Assembly: GCA_037890055.1 (NCBI GenBank) | Contig: JBBKBD010000004.1 | DNA: 64,000 bases | Direction: 5' to 3' (one strand) | Origin: Mediannikoviicoccus sp037890055 | GTDB lineage: Bacteria > Bacillota > Clostridia > Tissierellales > Peptoniphilaceae | Part shown: piece after piece, positions 41,985-50,461 of the stretch | How positions within the stretch are numbered: position 1 is the first letter of the stretch | Layout: each line of letters opens with the position of its first letter | Notes under the pieces: model-generated | Seen by the model: only the letters and a program-made list of their open reading frames with translations | Told to the model about the DNA's origin: nothing | Database searches by the model: none | Translations under genes and position numbers: made by a program

Positions 41985-44212
41985 TGTATGAAAAGATACC
42001 AAAGGAATTGAAAGAGAATAATTGCTGGTGCTGTTATCGGATAATTGACGGGAGAAAAATTCCCATCAATGCCCGCACTGGCAATAATGCTAAAAGTAAT
42101 GATGAAAATACTTGGTCAAGTTTTGAAGCAGCTAAAACTGGTGTCAAAGTGCACAATTGTGATGGTATCGGATATTTTTTTAAACCTCCATATTTTGGTG
42201 TGGATATTGATAATGTTAGTAAGGAAATTGAAGGCTATAAAGAGGGAGAAAGCAACATTATCACTGAATTTGTGGAAAGCCTAAAGAGTTACACGGAAAT
42301 TTCTCAATCGGGGAATGGAATTCACATAATTTGTAAGGGTGAACTTCCTGAAGGTGCTAGAAGAAAAGGCAATGTTGAAATGTACCAAAATGGAAGATAT
42401 TTTATTATGACTGGTAATGCTTTGACGGATAGTGGGGAAGTTGAAGAGAGGACTGAAGAGATTAAATATCTACACTCTAAGCACTTGCAAGATGTAATTC
42501 AGGAGCCTGTAAGGGATGTAGCAAGTATCAATGATGATGAACTTTTTAATAAAATTTTTAGCTCTAAGCAGGGAGAAGCTTTTCAGAGGCTTTATGCTGG
42601 AAAGTGGGAGGGCTTTTATACTTCACAAAGTGAGGCGGATTTAGCTTTTGCTAATATGCTAGCTTTTTGGACTGGCGGAGATATAAACAGGATGGACATG
42701 ATATTTAGAAAGTCCGCCTTATTTCGTCCTAAGTGGGATAGAAAGACAGCAGGAAGCACTTACGGAAATAATTTGTTAGCTAAGGCTATAAGGAATTGTA
42801 AGACCTTTTATGTGCCTGGGGAAGAATACAAGATTTTTTTAAAGGACACTAAAAAGATTGAAGCCTTTGACGATACTGGAAATGGAGTAAGATTTTTTAA
42901 TCTCAATAAAGACATAGCGAGATTTTCTTATGTGGCTAAAAATTGGTACCTTTACAATGGCAAGAAGTGGCAACTTGACGATAGTGGAAATGTTAAAAGA
43001 CTTGCTGACAATACTATAAAAGAAATGAAAAATGAATTTCCTCTCTTGGAAAGTGAGGAGATGGAGAAAGCCTTTCAAAAGCATTTAAAGTCTACAAGGC
43101 AAAGTAGAGGGAAGAATAATATGTTAAAGGAAGCTGAGCATTTACTTCCTGTAAAGCCTGGAGACTTTGACAAGGATATAAGGCTTTTTAATGTAAATAA
43201 CGGTTTTTTAAATTTAAAAACTGGACAACTTTATCCACATGATAGGGAGAAGTTATTCAGTAAGCAAAGTTATGTAGAATTTACTAATAAGATTGATTGT
43301 CCGCTTTGGGAAAATTTCTTACATGAAATCTTCGCAGGGGACAAAGAAGTAATTGATTATATTCAAAAGGCTGTAGGTTATAGTTTGACTGGATCCACAA
43401 GAGAACAATGCATGTTTATTTTGCACGGATATGGAAGAAATGGGAAGTCAGTTTTTTTAGATCTAATAAATGAAATTATGGGAGACTATGCGACGAATAT
43501 TCAACCTCAAACTATTATGGTAAAAACTGGGTTTCAAGGTGCTGCAAATAGTGATGTTGCAAGGCTTAAAGGTGCTAGATTTGTAACTACCACAGAACCT
43601 AATGAAGGTATGAGGTTTGATGAAGGTTTAATTAAACAGCTTACTGGTGGCGACAAGGTAACTGCAAGGTTTTTATACGAAAACGAGTTTGATTTTAATC
43701 CTGAATTTAAAATATGGATTGCTGCTAATCATAAACCTATCATCAGAGGAAGAGACGACGGTATATGGCGACGTATGATTATGATACCTTTCACTGTACA
43801 AATTCCTGATGAAAAGGTTGATAAGGACTTAAAGTATAAATTAAAAAAAGAACTAAGAGGGATACTCAACTGGGCAGTTGAAGGATGTCTCAAGTGGCAG
43901 AGAGAGGGACTAAGTATGCCTCAGTCAATAAAGGTTGCTACTGAAGAATATAAGTCTGAAATGGATGTAATTACAGCTTTTATTGATGAGTGTTGCATTG
44001 TAAGTGCAGAAGAGAGTGTAAAAGCTAAAGATTTATACCAAGCTTATAAGAGGTGGGCCATTGAAAATGAACAATTTTTAATGAGTAACACCAAGTTTGG
44101 TAGGGAAATCGGAATGAAGTATCGAAAAGAAAGAGGCAGACAAGGAAATATATATAAAGGTTTGAAATTAAATTTTGATAGCGAACCATATAATATATAT
44201 AAATCATATTAA
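41984..44212 (+). CDS. Phage primase-helicase, P4/D5 type
   Basis: A 742-residue replication protein. The N-terminal 270 residues resemble primase-polymerase domains (GIGYFFKPPYFGVDIDN with catalytic Asp residues; SQSGNGIHIICKG). The middle links to a D5_N region, and the C-terminal SF3 helicase has Walker A HGYGRNGKSVFLDL near residue 483, FVTTTEPNEG and the arginine-rich IIRGRDDGIWRRM. It probably opens the origin and primes synthesis. An iteron-bearing intergenic region follows directly. Confidence 0.92.
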   Translation: MYEKIPKELKENNCWCCYRIIDGRKIPINARTGNNAKSNDENTWSSFEAAKTGVKVHNCDGIGYFFKPPYFGVDIDNVSKEIEGYKEGESNIITEFVESLKSYTEISQSGNGIHIICKGELPEGARRKGNVEMYQNGRYFIMTGNALTDSGEVEERTEEIKYLHSKHLQDVIQEPVRDVASINDDELFNKIFSSKQGEAFQRLYAGKWEGFYTSQSEADLAFANMLAFWTGGDINRMDMIFRKSALFRPKWDRKTAGSTYGNNLLAKAIRNCKTFYVPGEEYKIFLKDTKKIEAFDDTGNGVRFFNLNKDIARFSYVAKNWYLYNGKKWQLDDSGNVKRLADNTIKEMKNEFPLLESEEMEKAFQKHLKSTRQSRGKNNMLKEAEHLLPVKPGDFDKDIRLFNVNNGFLNLKTGQLYPHDREKLFSKQSYVEFTNKIDCPLWENFLHEIFAGDKEVIDYIQKAVGYSLTGSTREQCMFILHGYGRNGKSVFLDLINEIMGDYATNIQPQTIMVKTGFQGAANSDVARLKGARFVTTTEPNEGMRFDEGLIKQLTGGDKVTARFLYENEFDFNPEFKIWIAANHKPIIRGRDDGIWRRMIMIPFTVQIPDEKVDKDLKYKLKKELRGILNWAVEGCLKWQREGLSMPQSIKVATEEYKSEMDVITAFIDECCIVSAEESVKAKDLYQAYKRWAIENEQFLMSNTKFGREIGMKYRKERGRQGNIYKGLKLNFDSEPYNIYKSY

Positions 44213-44227
44213 CTATTGTGTAGGGTT

Positions 44228-44388
44228 TGTGTATAGTTTGTGTATAGTTTGGAAAAATGAAACCGTTGATATTACTGGTCTGTGTATAGTTGTGTATGGT
44301 TTGTATACTTCTTTAAGACTTTTAGGATAAAAATATAAATATATATAAGTATATAGAAAAGGGCGAAAACCATACACAACTATACACA
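44228..44388. other. Candidate phage replication origin: iterons and 22-bp inverted repeat
   Basis: The decamer TGTGTATAGT occurs at 44228-44237, 44239-44248 and 44281-44290, with TGTGTATGGT at 44291-44300. The last pair forms the left arm (44281-44302) of a perfect 22-bp inverted repeat whose right arm is 44367-44388. The 64 bases between the arms are very A/T-rich. A T run follows the right arm. Position right behind the primase-helicase gene suits an origin; a terminator or regulator site is the alternative. Confidence 0.55.
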
Positions 44389-44409
44389 CTTATTTTTTTA
44401 GAGGTGACT

Positions 44410-44721
44410 ATGAAAGAAATTGATGTGCAAAATTCTATAAGAATTGGAGTAGCAGATATAGCTTTAATTTTTAGGGCGAATGTTGGTGGATTTAAGACGG
44501 AAGATGGAAGATTTATTACAACTGGTCTTCCTGCTGGATTTCCTGATTTATTTGGAGTAAGAAAAAGTGACGGGAAAGCAGTTTTTATAGAAGTTAAAAA
44601 CGAAAAGGGCAAGCCATCTAAAAAACAACTCAAAATGGGAGAAGTTTTAAAAAATGCAGGTGCTAACTGGGGCATTGCAAGGTCGGTGGAAGAGGCAAGG
44701 AGGATAATTAATGAGAATTAA
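44410..44721 (+). CDS. VRR-NUC domain nuclease
   Basis: A 103-residue phage protein of the VRR-NUC (PD-(D/E)XK) fold. The catalytic pattern is GFPDLFGV, then FIEVKNEKGKPSKKQ near residue 60; NVGGF and GLPAGFPD are typical. Such genes usually lie next to phage primase-helicases. The start at 44410 follows GAGGTGAC; a GTG six bases upstream lies in that ribosome site. Confidence 0.9.
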   Translation: MKEIDVQNSIRIGVADIALIFRANVGGFKTEDGRFITTGLPAGFPDLFGVRKSDGKAVFIEVKNEKGKPSKKQLKMGEVLKNAGANWGIARSVEEARRIINEN

Positions 44722-45235
44722 CGAACTAAGAGACAAAATCGACAAACTTGGACAAAAATATGATAAAAACTTTATTGTTGAAAAGAATAAATATCCTAAT
44801 GGTCAATCGTATATAAAAATTTGCGAGGGTTGCTCAAGTGATAATTATAAGATTGCAACAATAGACTTAGAAATACGATATGGATTTAGCGTGATTGGAA
44901 TATCGTTTTATAAACTACCTGGGCCACTAAAAGAAGAACTTTTTGATATTTTAGTAGAGTTTGCAAGAACACCTGAAGGTGAGAGGGAAGAAGAAAAGAG
45001 ATATCAATATAGGTTAAAAGAAAAGTATTGGTGGATAGCGGATAAGTTTTATGAAGAAAAGACCTATTTTAATTTCAGAACGGTTAGAGAAACTTTTATA
45101 GATATATGTTTAGGAAACAAAGAAGAAACAGAGCATTATAAAACTAAATTCACAGATGAAGAAATAGGTGCAATTGTAGAAAAATATGATATAGACTTAG
45201 AAATGTTTGACAAGATAGAGGTGTTAGATGAATAA
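44711..45235 (+). CDS. Hypothetical phage protein
   Basis: A 174-residue soluble protein with charged helical ends and a central beta region (GQSYIKICEGCSSDNYKIATIDLEIRYGFSVIGI). No catalytic motif is seen. It overlaps both neighbours (11 and 8 bases). Function unknown. Confidence 0.7.
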   Translation: MRINELRDKIDKLGQKYDKNFIVEKNKYPNGQSYIKICEGCSSDNYKIATIDLEIRYGFSVIGISFYKLPGPLKEELFDILVEFARTPEGEREEEKRYQYRLKEKYWWIADKFYEEKTYFNFRTVRETFIDICLGNKEETEHYKTKFTDEEIGAIVEKYDIDLEMFDKIEVLDE

Positions 45236-45656
45236 GGAAAAACTTGAGGAAACTATAATCGAAAAAGGAAGACAAAAAGGTTTAGAACTAGACAGAAAAT
45301 ATGTAAAGGAGTGGTTTAATATGGGATACGAAAAACGTTCGATTGACCCTTTTACAAATTTTATAATGGGAATTTTAGATGAAATTATAGAGGATTTAGA
45401 AGATGAAGAATGTAAAGGTTGTGAAAACTGTACTGATTGTCACTGTCAAGACAATATTAAACAACCTAGTCACTATAAGTTAGATGGCTTAAACGTAGAA
45501 AGTATAGACGTAATAAAAGCAGTTTTAGGCAAAGACGGATTTAAGAGTTTTTGTATTGGAAATTGTTTGAAATATTTGATAAGGGCGGAAAAGAAGAATG
45601 GATTGGAAGATTATAGGAAATGTAAGGTTTACTTGGATTGGATTTTGGAGGAGTAG
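45228..45656 (+). CDS. DUF3310 (SaV-like) phage protein
   Basis: A 142-residue protein. Residues about 79-142 match DUF3310 (QPSHYKLDGLNVESIDVIKAVLG; NCLKYLIRAEKKNGLEDYRKCKVYLDWIL), a phage family often annotated as a nucleotide kinase-like protein. The preceding part has an acidic helix and a cysteine cluster (CKGCENCTDCHCQD) that could bind metal. The cysteine cluster attached to this domain is noteworthy. Confidence 0.82.
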   Translation: MNKEKLEETIIEKGRQKGLELDRKYVKEWFNMGYEKRSIDPFTNFIMGILDEIIEDLEDEECKGCENCTDCHCQDNIKQPSHYKLDGLNVESIDVIKAVLGKDGFKSFCIGNCLKYLIRAEKKNGLEDYRKCKVYLDWILEE

Positions 45657-45659
45657 AAA

Positions 45660-45884
45660 ATGAAAATAACTTATAAACAGTTTATTGAAGCAGTTGAAAA
45701 TTGCATTGATTGCGATGGATATGTTAACAGAGATGGAGAAGAATTAAAAATCATTGAAGAAGTACTTGGAGTACATTTTGAAGACATAAACGATGAAGGC
45801 TTAAAAGGATATTTATTTGGATTACAACATATGCACGGGGTAGAAAAGGAAAAATATTTGCTTTTTGAAGATGATGAGGATTAA
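45660..45884 (+). CDS. Small acidic phage protein
   Basis: A 74-residue acidic protein (ending FEDDED) with predicted helices and no known motif. GGAGG precedes the ATG, 3 bases after the previous stop. It is the first of a run of tiny accessory genes. Confidence 0.65.
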   Translation: MKITYKQFIEAVENCIDCDGYVNRDGEELKIIEEVLGVHFEDINDEGLKGYLFGLQHMHGVEKEKYLLFEDDED

Positions 45885-45886
45885 AA

Positions 45887-46042
45887 ATGGCAGAAAAATT
45901 AACAGTATTAAGATTAGAAGATGCAATAGAAGTTGTCATAGACGCAATAAATCATTATGAATACGCATATAGCATAGATGCTTTAGTGGCAAACGCTAAA
46001 GAGTTTATGGAGTGTCGCAGTTTTGAAATAGAGAGAGATTAA
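45887..46042 (+). CDS. Small phage protein (51 residues)
   Basis: ATG at 45887, 2 bases after the previous stop, opens a frame to the TAA at 46040. The product is helical (LRLEDAIEVVIDAINHYEYAYS). No named family. Tight packing supports it. Confidence 0.55.
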   Translation: MAEKLTVLRLEDAIEVVIDAINHYEYAYSIDALVANAKEFMECRSFEIERD

Positions 46043-46066
46043 GGAAAACAAGCAGGAATAACAACC

Positions 46067-46186
46067 GTGTATTGGTTTGATTGGTTAATTAGAATACTAA
46101 TATTAATTAGCGTAAGTATAAGTATAGCGTTAATAGTGTTTACAATAGCTATGATATCAGCATTAAAGGTAAAACTAGGAGGTTAA
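46067..46186 (+). CDS. Putative 39-residue membrane peptide
   Basis: A GTG at 46067, about nine bases after AGGA, opens a frame for a peptide that is one long hydrophobic helix (LIRILILISVSISIALIVF) with a basic end (KVKLGG). It ends exactly in the GGAGG ribosome site of the next gene. The start is uncertain, but hydrophobicity across the whole frame supports it. Confidence 0.45.
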   Translation: MYWFDWLIRILILISVSISIALIVFTIAMISALKVKLGG

Positions 46187-46188
46187 AA

Positions 46189-46401
46189 ATGACAAATGAA
46201 CAAAAAGAAAAATACAAAAGACTACAAGATAGATTAAAAGAATTATCGGATTTATATGAGAAGATAGGCAAATTGTCTTTTTATATCAACACTGAAAAAG
46301 AAAATGGAAATGAAGTAGATGAATTACTGAACTCACAATTAGGTCACATGCTGAAATATGCAACAGAATTAGAACGAAGAATTTGTCAAGGAGTTTACTA
46401 A
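46189..46401 (+). CDS. Small coiled-coil phage protein
   Basis: A 70-residue highly charged helical protein (KEKYKRLQDRLKELSDLYEKIG). Strong AGGAGG ribosome site. The stop is followed at once by the next ATG. Function unknown. Confidence 0.65.
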   Translation: MTNEQKEKYKRLQDRLKELSDLYEKIGKLSFYINTEKENGNEVDELLNSQLGHMLKYATELERRICQGVY

Positions 46402-46599
46402 ATGAGATTAAAAATTGAATTTAAATACCAATGTGAAGTTGAAGTCAGAGACGGAGAAACTATTTTAACAAATAAAAATTTAAACAAAGATAATCTTGTA
46501 CCTTATTTATCAAATGAAATTAACAAGTTTTTCTTATCAAATGACGGTAGAACAGAAGCAGGTGGAATTGTAGATTTTGATTATAAACTGGAGGAATAA
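46402..46599 (+). CDS. Small phage protein
   Basis: A 65-residue protein, likely beta-rich at the start (LKIEFKYQCEVEVRDGE). No motif. Starts at the base after the previous stop. Confidence 0.6.
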   Translation: MRLKIEFKYQCEVEVRDGETILTNKNLNKDNLVPYLSNEINKFFLSNDGRTEAGGIVDFDYKLEE

Positions 46600-46601
46600 G
46601 G

Positions 46602-46799
46602 ATGGATTTAAAAGACGTAGATAGAAAACTTAAACAACTACACAACTTACAAAAAGCAATCGTTAGAATTGCAAAGTGTACAGATGAAAAAGTTATAGCT
46701 GTTAATAGCGAAACCTATGAAGATGTTTATGGCAAAGAAATAACTTTAAAATTTTCAACGGAAGTACTTAAAGAAATGGAAAAAGAGTTGGAGGACTAA
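46602..46799 (+). CDS. Small phage protein
   Basis: A 65-residue charged protein (LKDVDRKLKQLHNLQKAIVRIA), with a GGAGGAATAAGG ribosome site in the end of the preceding gene. No motif recognised. Confidence 0.6.
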   Translation: MDLKDVDRKLKQLHNLQKAIVRIAKCTDEKVIAVNSETYEDVYGKEITLKFSTEVLKEMEKELED

Positions 46800-46802
46800 A
46801 AA

Positions 46803-46973
46803 ATGGAAAAACATTTAGTTATCAAATATTTTGACGCATATCCTGAAAATAAATTTTATTTTGATAGTAAAGAAGAAGCAGAAGAATTTATTAAAGAAAA
46901 AGATACTAACCCAAGATATTTAACAACATACGAGTATAGAGGAATAGTTGAGGTGGAAGAATGCAAGAATTAA
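46803..46973 (+). CDS. Small phage protein (56 residues)
   Basis: ATG at 46803 follows a GGAGG site in the preceding gene's tail and opens a frame to TAA at 46971-46973. The product has a compact alpha/beta look (HLVIKYFDAYPENKFYFDSKEEAEEFI) and overlaps the next gene by 13 bases. Function unknown. Confidence 0.6.
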   Translation: MEKHLVIKYFDAYPENKFYFDSKEEAEEFIKEKDTNPRYLTTYEYRGIVEVEECKN

Positions 46974-47440
46974 TAACTAAAATCGAACAATGGGCAATAG
47001 ACAGAGAACTGGACAAGAAAGCTACTGTAGAAGCCCAATCAATAAAAACAGCAGAGGAAATGGCAGAGTTAATTATTGGGATATCAAAGGATAATGTTGA
47101 CCTTATAAAAGACAGTGTTGGAGATGTTTTTGTAACGCTTGTTATTGGGAATATGATTGATGAAAAGCACGATTTACAAAAGATATTATCTAGGACTAAG
47201 AACATAGAATATGAGGGAGAAAAAAGCGGACTGATATCTTTGATAAGTACAAGCCTTATGAGCACTATAGGAATGAGTTATGACAGTAGGGTTATATTGG
47301 GGACCATTAGAAAGTTAAAGATGGTGTGTAAGTTTTACAATTTAGATTTTACTGACTGTGTACAAAGTGCTTATGATGAAATCAAAGACAGAAAAGGAAA
47401 GACAATTGACGGGCAATTTATAAAAGAGTCTGACCTATGA
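46961..47440 (+). CDS. MazG-like NTP pyrophosphohydrolase family protein
   Basis: A 159-residue protein. Residues about 1-60 match the MazG/all-alpha NTP-PPase pattern: SIKTAEEMAELIIGI gives the ExxE metal residues, and DLIKDSVGDVFVTLVIG the downstream ExxD-like pair. Phage MazG-like proteins trim nucleotide pools or lower ppGpp. It overlaps both neighbours. Confidence 0.8.
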   Translation: MQELITKIEQWAIDRELDKKATVEAQSIKTAEEMAELIIGISKDNVDLIKDSVGDVFVTLVIGNMIDEKHDLQKILSRTKNIEYEGEKSGLISLISTSLMSTIGMSYDSRVILGTIRKLKMVCKFYNLDFTDCVQSAYDEIKDRKGKTIDGQFIKESDL

Positions 47441-47580
47441 TAACCACTGAAGACAAGATAGAAACTGTAATATCTCTTCTTGGAGAGATACTTGAAGAAG
47501 TCGAAGAGTACAGAGAAGATTATCAAGAAGTGGCAAAAAGTAAATTTAGGCTGGAGGTTTGGTATGAGCAATGGAAATGA
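47437..47580 (+). CDS. Small phage protein (47 residues)
   Basis: ATG at 47437 overlaps the MazG-like stop in an ATGA junction. The acidic helical product (LGEILEEVEEYREDYQEVAKSK) ends at TGA 47578-47580, overlapping the next gene. Coupling supports it as real. Confidence 0.55.
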   Translation: MITTEDKIETVISLLGEILEEVEEYREDYQEVAKSKFRLEVWYEQWK

Positions 47581-47809
47581 GAAGAATTATTTACTACTTG
47601 CTGAAGCTGTGATTGATGTGACAAGGGAAGACTACTTAGAAGCTTATAGATACTTATACAAAAGACGTGGTAGGAAGAAGAGAGAAGAAGTGAAGAGGTG
47701 TGAGTATATTATTAAAAGTACTGAGGAGTTTTTAAAGTACGGCTGGATAGGTAATGTTGTCTACATCAATGTTGATGAAGTACTTAGCACGTGGAGGAGG
47801 AATGCCTGA
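47564..47809 (+). CDS. Hypothetical phage protein
   Basis: An 81-residue basic protein (LYKRRGRKKREEVKRCEYI). I start it at 47564, seven bases after GGAGG; a longer frame from 47480 would overlap the previous small gene almost entirely. The TGA stop overlaps the ATG of the late regulator. Confidence 0.65.
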   Translation: MSNGNEKNYLLLAEAVIDVTREDYLEAYRYLYKRRGRKKREEVKRCEYIIKSTEEFLKYGWIGNVVYINVDEVLSTWRRNA

Positions 47810-48207
47810 TGAAGAAAGCAGAACTCTATAAACTATTTGGTTGTCACAATTTGATTAGAAGTTATGAACGACAACTTGAAAGACTTGATACTTTGAAGTC
47901 ATTTGAGTATGGAGAGAGGGTTCAAACTTCTCATAAGAAAGGTTCTAGTGTAGAAGATAGTGCAATCAAAAGTATAGAGTTGAAGAGAGTTTTGATTAAA
48001 GAGATTAATTACTTGATAGGACTTAGTTTAAAAGCTAAGGAAGATTTTAAGGTGCTGGATAATAGAGAGAGGGCAGTACTTGAATTAAGATACCTTGAAG
48101 GCCTTGAGTGGAAAGATATTAGTAGGGAGCTTTGTTATAGTGAGCAGCATGTATATAAACTTCATGGTCAAGCTCTTAAAAAGATGAGAGTAAATGATAG
48201 TAAATGA
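47809..48207 (+). CDS. Sigma-70 region-4-like phage late regulator (DUF1492/ArpU type)
   Basis: A 132-residue protein. A helical N-terminal half is followed by a region-4-like HTH at about residues 80-127 (VLDNRERAVLELRYLEGLEWKDISRELCYSEQHVYKLHGQALKKMR). Such proteins switch on late genes in Firmicute phages. It is the last early gene; a terminator and the HNH/structural operon come next, which fits. GGAGGAGG at 47793-47800 fixes the start. Confidence 0.85.
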   Translation: MKKAELYKLFGCHNLIRSYERQLERLDTLKSFEYGERVQTSHKKGSSVEDSAIKSIELKRVLIKEINYLIGLSLKAKEDFKVLDNRERAVLELRYLEGLEWKDISRELCYSEQHVYKLHGQALKKMRVNDSK

Positions 48208-48236
48208 TAGTTGAGTATGTGATATTATAGTAGTGT

Positions 48237-48268
48237 AGGAAGTTGCCTAAGAGGTGACTTTCTTTTTT
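48237..48268 (+). terminator. Terminator between early and late regions
   Basis: AGGAAGT..CCT and AGG..ACTTTCT pair around AAG, followed by TTTTTT. Confidence 0.7.
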
Positions 48269-48420
48269 CATGTGCATAAATGCACCTCCTTTCATGCGGC
48301 GAATAAGCGACGGCTCAGGATTGGTCAGACTGGCAGCAAAGAAATTAAAGGACTTGACCATACATAACTAAGGATTATGTGGGAACATATACTCAAGATA
48401 TATAGGCAGGGGTGGGAGCA
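48269..48420 (+). other. Early/late intergenic region, possible late promoter or packaging site
   Basis: This stretch holds the palindrome GTGCATAAATGCAC (48272-48285), then a more G/C-rich section around 48296-48330. No gene is seen. In phages with an HNH gene next to the packaging genes, the cos or pac site often lies here, but I cannot define one. Confidence 0.3.
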
Positions 48421-48771
48421 ATGAGTATTAATAAAATTCAAAGACCTGACAGACTTGGAGGTCATAGACAAGTATATGAAAGTAACAGAAAGAAGATATT
48501 CAAGACTCAAACTGTGTGTGGTATCTGCGGTCAACCTGTGGATAAGAGTTTAAAAACACCGCACCCAATGAGTCCTTGTATAGATCACATTGTGCCAGTG
48601 AGTAAGGGAGGACACCCAAGTGATATAAGTAACTTACAACTTGCACATATGTGTTGTAATAGGCAGAAGTCGGACAAGCTGGTAAAAGAGACACAAGTTT
48701 TTAAAACACAAACTATAAGTAATCGAAACCTACCTCTATCGAGAGACTGGTTCAGTTATAAGGGGGCATAA
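48421..48771 (+). CDS. HNH endonuclease
   Basis: A 116-residue HNH nuclease. The zinc knuckles are CGICGQPV and MCCNRQKS, with the metal-binding His in CIDHIVPVSKGG and the Asn/His in NLQLAHMCC. Phages with cos ends often pair HNH proteins with the terminase for genome cutting. The start at 48421 follows AGGGGTGGGAG. The gene next to it is the portal and not the small terminase. Confidence 0.92.
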   Translation: MSINKIQRPDRLGGHRQVYESNRKKIFKTQTVCGICGQPVDKSLKTPHPMSPCIDHIVPVSKGGHPSDISNLQLAHMCCNRQKSDKLVKETQVFKTQTISNRNLPLSRDWFSYKGA

Positions 48772-48872
48772 CTCCCCCTCAGAGGGCTTGGCCGTTGTTC
48801 GGGCCGTCACTGTACGTATTTTCTCGTGAAACACGCTTAAACCCTAAAAATAACCGAAAAGGAGCAATGTAT

Positions 48873-50081
48873 ATGATTGATGATATGCGAAAAAAATTAG
48901 AAGATCATAAAAAAAGAGTCGATATAAAGTACCGACTTTATGACTCAAAATATCAAGACCAAGATATTGGAATTACAATACCTGCACAAATAAGGCAAAG
49001 ATATAGAGCAGTCTTAGGTTGGTGTTCAAAAGCTGTAGACTCACTAGCTGATAGACTTGTCTTTAAAGAATTTCAAAATGACAACTTTCATCTAAACGAA
49101 ATCTTTAACTTAAACAACCCTGACGTTTTCTTCGACTCAGCAATCCTCTCTGCACTTATAGGTTCTTGCTGTTTTGTCTATATTTCAAAAGAAAATGACA
49201 GGGCTAGATTACAAATAATTGAAGGCTCTAACGCAACTGGAGAAATTGATCCAATCACTGGTTTACTCAAAGAAGGCTATGCAGTACTTGACCGAGATAA
49301 AAATGGCAAACCAATCTTAGAAGCCTACTTCTTACCAGATAGAACTTTAATCTATGCTGATGACAAAATCGTAAGTAGAATTAACAACCCTGCAAATGTC
49401 CCTGCGCTTGTGCCAATTATCCACAGGCCAGACGCAGTAAGACCTTTTGGTAGAAGTAGAATTACAAGACATGCAATATACTTTCAACAACACGCAAAAA
49501 GGACACTTGAAAGAGCCGACGTCACAGCAGAATTTTATTCTTTCCCTCAAAAGTATATAGTAGGGCTTTCACAAGAAGCCGAACCAATGGAAAAGTGGAA
49601 AGCAACAATATCAAGTTTCTTGCAATTTACAAAAGACAGTGACGGAGACAGTCCGAAGCTAGGACAATTCACACAACCATCAATGAGTCCTTTCACTGAA
49701 CAACTTAGAACTTTGGCAAGTGGTTTTGCTGGAGAAACTGGACTTACACTTGATGATTTAGGTTTTGTAACTGACAACCCATCATCTGCTGAAGCAATAA
49801 AAGCAAGTCATGAAACTTTAAGAATTGCTGCAAGAAAAGCACAAAGGTGCTTTGGTAGTGGCTTTTTAAATGTAGGATATGTTGCCAGATGCATAGAAGA
49901 TGAGATGCCATATGTAAGAAATCAATTCTATTTAACTAAACCTAAATGGTATCCAGTATTTGAACCTGACGTAGCTACTCTATCAGGCATAGGAGACGCT
50001 GCAATTAAAATTAATCAAGCTATCCCTGAATACTTCGATAAAGACAGTCTTTCAGAATTGACAGGTATTAATCATGAATAA
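48873..50081 (+). CDS. Phage portal protein (SPP1 Gp6-like)
   Basis: A 402-residue portal protein. The pattern IRQRYRAVLGWCSKAVDSLADRL, VPIIHRPDAVRPFGRSRITR and ADVTAEFYSFPQKYIVG is typical of the SPP1 Gp6-like family, and DLGFVTDNPSSAEAIKASHETL is the usual C-terminal helix region. It forms the dodecameric DNA channel. AAAAGGAG is 8 bases before the ATG at 48873 but only 2 before the ATG at 48867, so I use 48873. The 3' end overlaps the next gene by 8 bases. Confidence 0.9.
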   Translation: MIDDMRKKLEDHKKRVDIKYRLYDSKYQDQDIGITIPAQIRQRYRAVLGWCSKAVDSLADRLVFKEFQNDNFHLNEIFNLNNPDVFFDSAILSALIGSCCFVYISKENDRARLQIIEGSNATGEIDPITGLLKEGYAVLDRDKNGKPILEAYFLPDRTLIYADDKIVSRINNPANVPALVPIIHRPDAVRPFGRSRITRHAIYFQQHAKRTLERADVTAEFYSFPQKYIVGLSQEAEPMEKWKATISSFLQFTKDSDGDSPKLGQFTQPSMSPFTEQLRTLASGFAGETGLTLDDLGFVTDNPSSAEAIKASHETLRIAARKAQRCFGSGFLNVGYVARCIEDEMPYVRNQFYLTKPKWYPVFEPDVATLSGIGDAAIKINQAIPEYFDKDSLSELTGINHE

Positions 50082-50460
50082 AACAGTAATTTTCTTATGT
50101 GGACTTATAGGTTCAGGGAAAACTACTTTTGCTAGAAACAATTTTAAAATCTTTACTGATTTAGATTACCTGCCTCCACACTCAACAAAAATAAATCAAG
50201 TAGAGTGGACAAAAAGGCTTTTAAAAAATCATGATGAAGTTTGTCATATAACCTGCTATCCAAAACTTGAAGAAATAAAAAGCTTTGAAGGTTACAACAT
50301 AAGATACTTGCTTATTAATCCCAATTTAAACCAAGCTAAAACAAATATTCTTACACGGTCACGTCCACGTGATATGGAGAATTTAAAAAGAGTGTTTGAC
50401 GCAAATAAAGAGTATTTAAGAAAGTATCAAAGAGCCAATATCAGATGGGAGATTATATGA
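50074..50460 (+). CDS. Small P-loop kinase-like protein in the head operon
   Basis: A 128-residue P-loop protein. Walker A is LCGLIGSGKTTFARNN near residue 9, and a LID-like Arg-rich segment is TRSRPRDMENLKRV near residue 93. It resembles AAA_33/zeta-type small kinases. It overlaps the portal gene and precedes the minor head gene by 1 base. This is not a standard position for such a gene; it may modify a nucleotide, RNA end or a host target. Confidence 0.82.
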   Translation: MNKTVIFLCGLIGSGKTTFARNNFKIFTDLDYLPPHSTKINQVEWTKRLLKNHDEVCHITCYPKLEEIKSFEGYNIRYLLINPNLNQAKTNILTRSRPRDMENLKRVFDANKEYLRKYQRANIRWEII

Positions 50461-50461
50461 C

